The notes below the pieces were generated by a model that was given only the letters and a program-made list of their open reading frames with translations, made no database searches and was not told the origin of the DNA. Shown piece after piece: positions 40,377 to 43,132 of a DNA stretch of 43,132 bases (its first letter is position 1; every line of letters starts with the position of its first letter). This DNA is from Setomelanomma holmii (Eukaryota > Ascomycota > Dothideomycetes > Pleosporales > Phaeosphaeriaceae): contig ML978334.1 of NCBI GenBank assembly GCA_010015745.1, positions 1-43,132 on the forward strand. The letters run 5' to 3'. Made by a program: the position numbers and the translations under genes.

Positions 40377-43132
40377 ATGGTCTATCGGGACGGAGACGAA
40401 GCGCGTTTCGAGGGATCGAAGCTCGTGTTTAGCAAGATTGCAGCTGAATTGTTCGACCTGGATGATGGCTCGCTAGATCTGGACAAGTCCTTTATATCAC
40501 TGGGTGGTGATTCCATCCTAGCAATCGACTTCATTGTCAGATGTCGCGACGCAGGCATCCAAGTGGACATGAAAGCGCTATTGACGACCGAGAGCTTGAC
40601 CACCCTCGCCGAAGAGATGGATCGAAGCAATGCTGGAGCTGCAGATGGAGTCAATGGACATGCAAATGGAACCAATGGACATGCAAATGGAACCAATGGA
40701 CATGCAAATGGAACCAAGCTGCATGCAGGAGGAGCTCATGCTGAAGATAGTTCAGGTGACCTGACTTCACAGGTCCCGACTGGCGACGAGTTTCCTCTTG
40801 TTCAGTGGCAATGTTCTGCGCTGGACGACCTGGTGACAGACTTGCTGGCGCTCAGCATGACCCTCCGGGACATCGAATCTATCGCGCCTTGCTCCGCCGT
40901 GCAGGAAAGCTTTTTTGTCAGCCAAGCAATTAATCCTGCTTCCTATATCAGCCATGTTTCCGTTAGACTGCAGTCAACTGCTGTCAACGGCACTCGTCAA
41001 CCCACAACAGAGACGATTGCAGATGCATGGAGAGCGACTGTCAGACGTCATGCAATGCTTAGGACGGCTTTCATAGAGAGCAATGACCGACCTGGCAAAT
41101 TCGACCAACTTGTTTTCAAGCCCACAGCCATGGAGGCACGTGTTCTCGTGTGCTCTTCGCCAAGCGATGCTATTCCCATCCCCGCATTTACAACGCGCAA
41201 GTTTGAAAGTCCGCAGCGTCTGTGTGTCTACGAGACCAGCACCGAGGAAATTCAACTTGACCTGGAAATATCGCATGCCCTCGTGGATGGCCACTCTGCC
41301 AAGATCTTATTACACGACTTTCGTGCCAGCTATCTACGAGTCGCATACTATTCAGAGCATCCGCCACTTCCTTACACGATCTTTGCATCCAACCAGCAGA
41401 CCACCCTAAGCACAATAGAGGCGTCTGCAGGTGCGGCCTACTGGACGTCCTACCTGGAGAGCGCCGGGGAATCACATTTGCCTCTCATCAGCAGCAATCC
41501 TCATCTGTATGACCTAAAGACGGCTCGTTATTCCGTCGCACTACCGGAAGGGAGACTTCGCGCTTTTTGTGGAAAATTATCTGTTACTCCAGCGAACCTG
41601 TTCCACATCGCGTGGGCGCTTGCCATCCGACGCATCATTCTTTCAGACACCATCACGTTCACGTACATAGTCTCTGGGCGTAACAACTGTGTCGAGGGTG
41701 CCGAGGCGACTGTGGGACCTTTGCTCAACACACTACCATGCGCGCTTACGTTGACTCCAGAGACAAGTGTGGCAGATGCGCTGTCTTCGGCAAAACGCGA
41801 CTGGCAAAACGGCTTACCATTTCAAAATATACCTATGGCTAATCTACCTGGAGCTAAGCAGCAAACATTAAAGACGCTTGGAAACACACTACTCTCGATT
41901 GAGAGAGAAGCGACAAGCAATTATGCATTTACAGAAGGAACCTCGTTGACTGTAGAAAAGAGAACAAGTGTAACAGACGTGCGATGCTCTTCCATGCTGC
42001 TTCGATGACGTACTAACGATGAAGCAGTTTGACCTGGTAGCCAATGTGAGATTCAGCGAAGAACAAATCGACTTGAGTGTCGAATACTGGGCTTCTAGAA
42101 TGGCAGGGCAAATTGCGAAGGCGCAGATGACGGCCTTTGGAGATGCCGTGACGTTTTTGTTGCAGAACGCGCACAAGCGCATCCGCGACTTTGAAAGCTG
42201 TGGTGTCCAAGACGAGAACAGTTTTACCATGTGGAATTCGACCATGCCGCAACCTGTCGAGCGCTGTGTGCACGACCTGGTGCTTGACAAGATGGCTGCC
42301 CAGCCGACGGCGCCAGCAATCAGCGCGTGGGACGGCGAGATGACCTACGGCGAGCTGGAGGTCGCTAGTCGTCGGCTAGCACATCACCTGCTCGAGCGCG
42401 GCGTAGGCCCTGAGGTAATGGTTGGGCTATGCATGGACAAATCGAAGTGGGGAGTGGTGGCCATGCTGGCCATTCTCCGTGCTGGCGGCGCCGTGGTGCC
42501 TCTGGGTGTGCAGCATCCGCTGAGCCGCATCCAAGGTATTGTCAACGACACGGCCGCACCACTTGTACTAGTCGATCGCAGCCATGAGCAGCGGCTGGCG
42601 GAGCTGACAGCCCACACGCAGCTGCTCGCCGTCGACTCTTTCTTTGACGATCCATCCACAGTGGATACAACGACATTCGATGAGCTCTGCCCATCGGTAC
42701 GGCCCGAGCACGTAGCCTGGGTCATCTACACCTCCGGCAGCACTGGCACGCCCAAGGGTGTCATGCTCGAGCATAGCGCCATCGCAACCAGCATCCTTGG
42801 CCACGGACATGCCTTCGGCATAAAGCCACATGACCGACTATCACAGTTCGCAGCATACACCTTCGACGTTGCCATCCAAGAAATTACTACGACTCTTGCT
42901 CTCGGTGCATGCATCTGTGTTCCTTCGGAAGACGATCGCGTTAACAGGCTCACACCTTACCTGGCAGAAGCGAGGGTCACTATAGCTACCTTAACATCAA
43001 CTGTAGCTGCGCTAGTTCAGCCACAAGATACACCTACAGTACGAACATTAGTGCTGATGGGTGAAGCTGTCCAGGCCAAGGTTGTCGATCAATGGATAGA
43101 GCATGCCGACATCATCAACGCATACGGGCCTT
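40377..43132 (+). CDS. Non-ribosomal peptide synthetase, N-terminal part (T-C-A...), cut by window edge
   Basis: Start ATG 40377. Exon 1 40377-41951; intron 41952-42027 (76 nt, GTAGAA ... TACTAAC ... CAG); exon 2 42028 to the edge. Splicing joins TEGTSLT to FDLVANVRFSEEQ in phase, as expected at the end of a condensation domain. Residues 30-85: thiolation domain, FISLGGDSILAIDF with S46 as phosphopantetheine site. A linker has a 21-bp repeat (NGHANGT, three copies, about 40651-40716). Then a condensation domain, whose HHxxxDG motif reads SHALVDG (S299, catalytic H300, D304). Exon 2 starts an adenylation domain: A1 MTYGELEVASRRLA, A2 LAILRAGGAVVPLG, A3 VIYTSGSTGTPKGVM, A4 region AAYTFDVAIQEI, and A5 INAYGP at the very edge. 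It activates and condenses amino (or hydroxy) acids in the cytosol. Product unknown; the specificity code is incomplete. Confidence 0.93.
41952..42027 (+). other. Intron in NRPS gene
   Basis: GTAGAA donor, perfect TACTAAC branch site at 42011-42017, CAG acceptor at 42025-42027. Without it the frame stops at 42008 and the adenylation domain is in another frame; with it both domains are joined in phase. Confidence 0.85.

Overview
The window reads as a transposon-rich accessory region of a filamentous ascomycete, most likely a dothideomycete (the class is inferred, not shown). Evidence: short spliceosomal introns of 50-77 nt with CTAAC/TACTAAC-type branch points, a fungal-type NRPS, a fungal sterol-glucosyltransferase-like enzyme, and layers of fungal hAT, pogo/Fot1, Tc1 and Copia transposons.

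Layout. 1-176 is the C-terminal end of a RecQ-like helicase. A second copy starts near 410 (zinc fingers, tyrosine-recombinase-like core, RecQ ATPase). It is broken by an in-frame TAG at 1085 and truncated near 3636 by a decayed hAT transposon (about 3637-6463). About 3 kb without a recognisable gene follows. 9459-11278 is an intact five-exon gene for a two-zinc-finger TenA-like protein; its inverted paralogue lies at 25038-26813 with the same exon plan. Between the two are solo LTRs (11376, 11902, 23384), a MARVEL-like membrane protein gene (12907-13466), an MFS transporter gene (14619/14741-16417), a pogo element with nearly perfect 50-bp TIRs but a mutated catalytic residue (17043-19224), an unrecognised gene split by a frame change (19381-21497) and a Tc1 relic.

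27.3-32.4 kb is a nested graveyard: a solo LTR with target duplication, a pogo relic, and a 5'-truncated Copia relic that carries a complete 515-bp miniature LTR retrotransposon (28808-29322: 64-bp identical LTRs, TTATA target duplication, half-tRNA-iMet primer site, polypurine tract, internal 25-bp minisatellite) and a further solo LTR. A PPT+LTR and a pogo N-terminal relic follow.

33103-36921 is a long sterol-glucosyltransferase-like gene with a VPS13/ATG2-like segment and UIM-like helices. 37.3-39.5 kb holds another solo LTR with target duplication and pogo/Tc1 relics. 40377 to the right edge is the start of an NRPS (T-C-A...), which needs one intron (41952-42027) to read through and runs out of the window inside its adenylation domain.

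The genes do not form one pathway. Candidate host functions are the two TenA-like proteins, the MARVEL-like protein, the MFS transporter, the glucosyltransferase and the NRPS. The rest is mobile or decayed mobile DNA.
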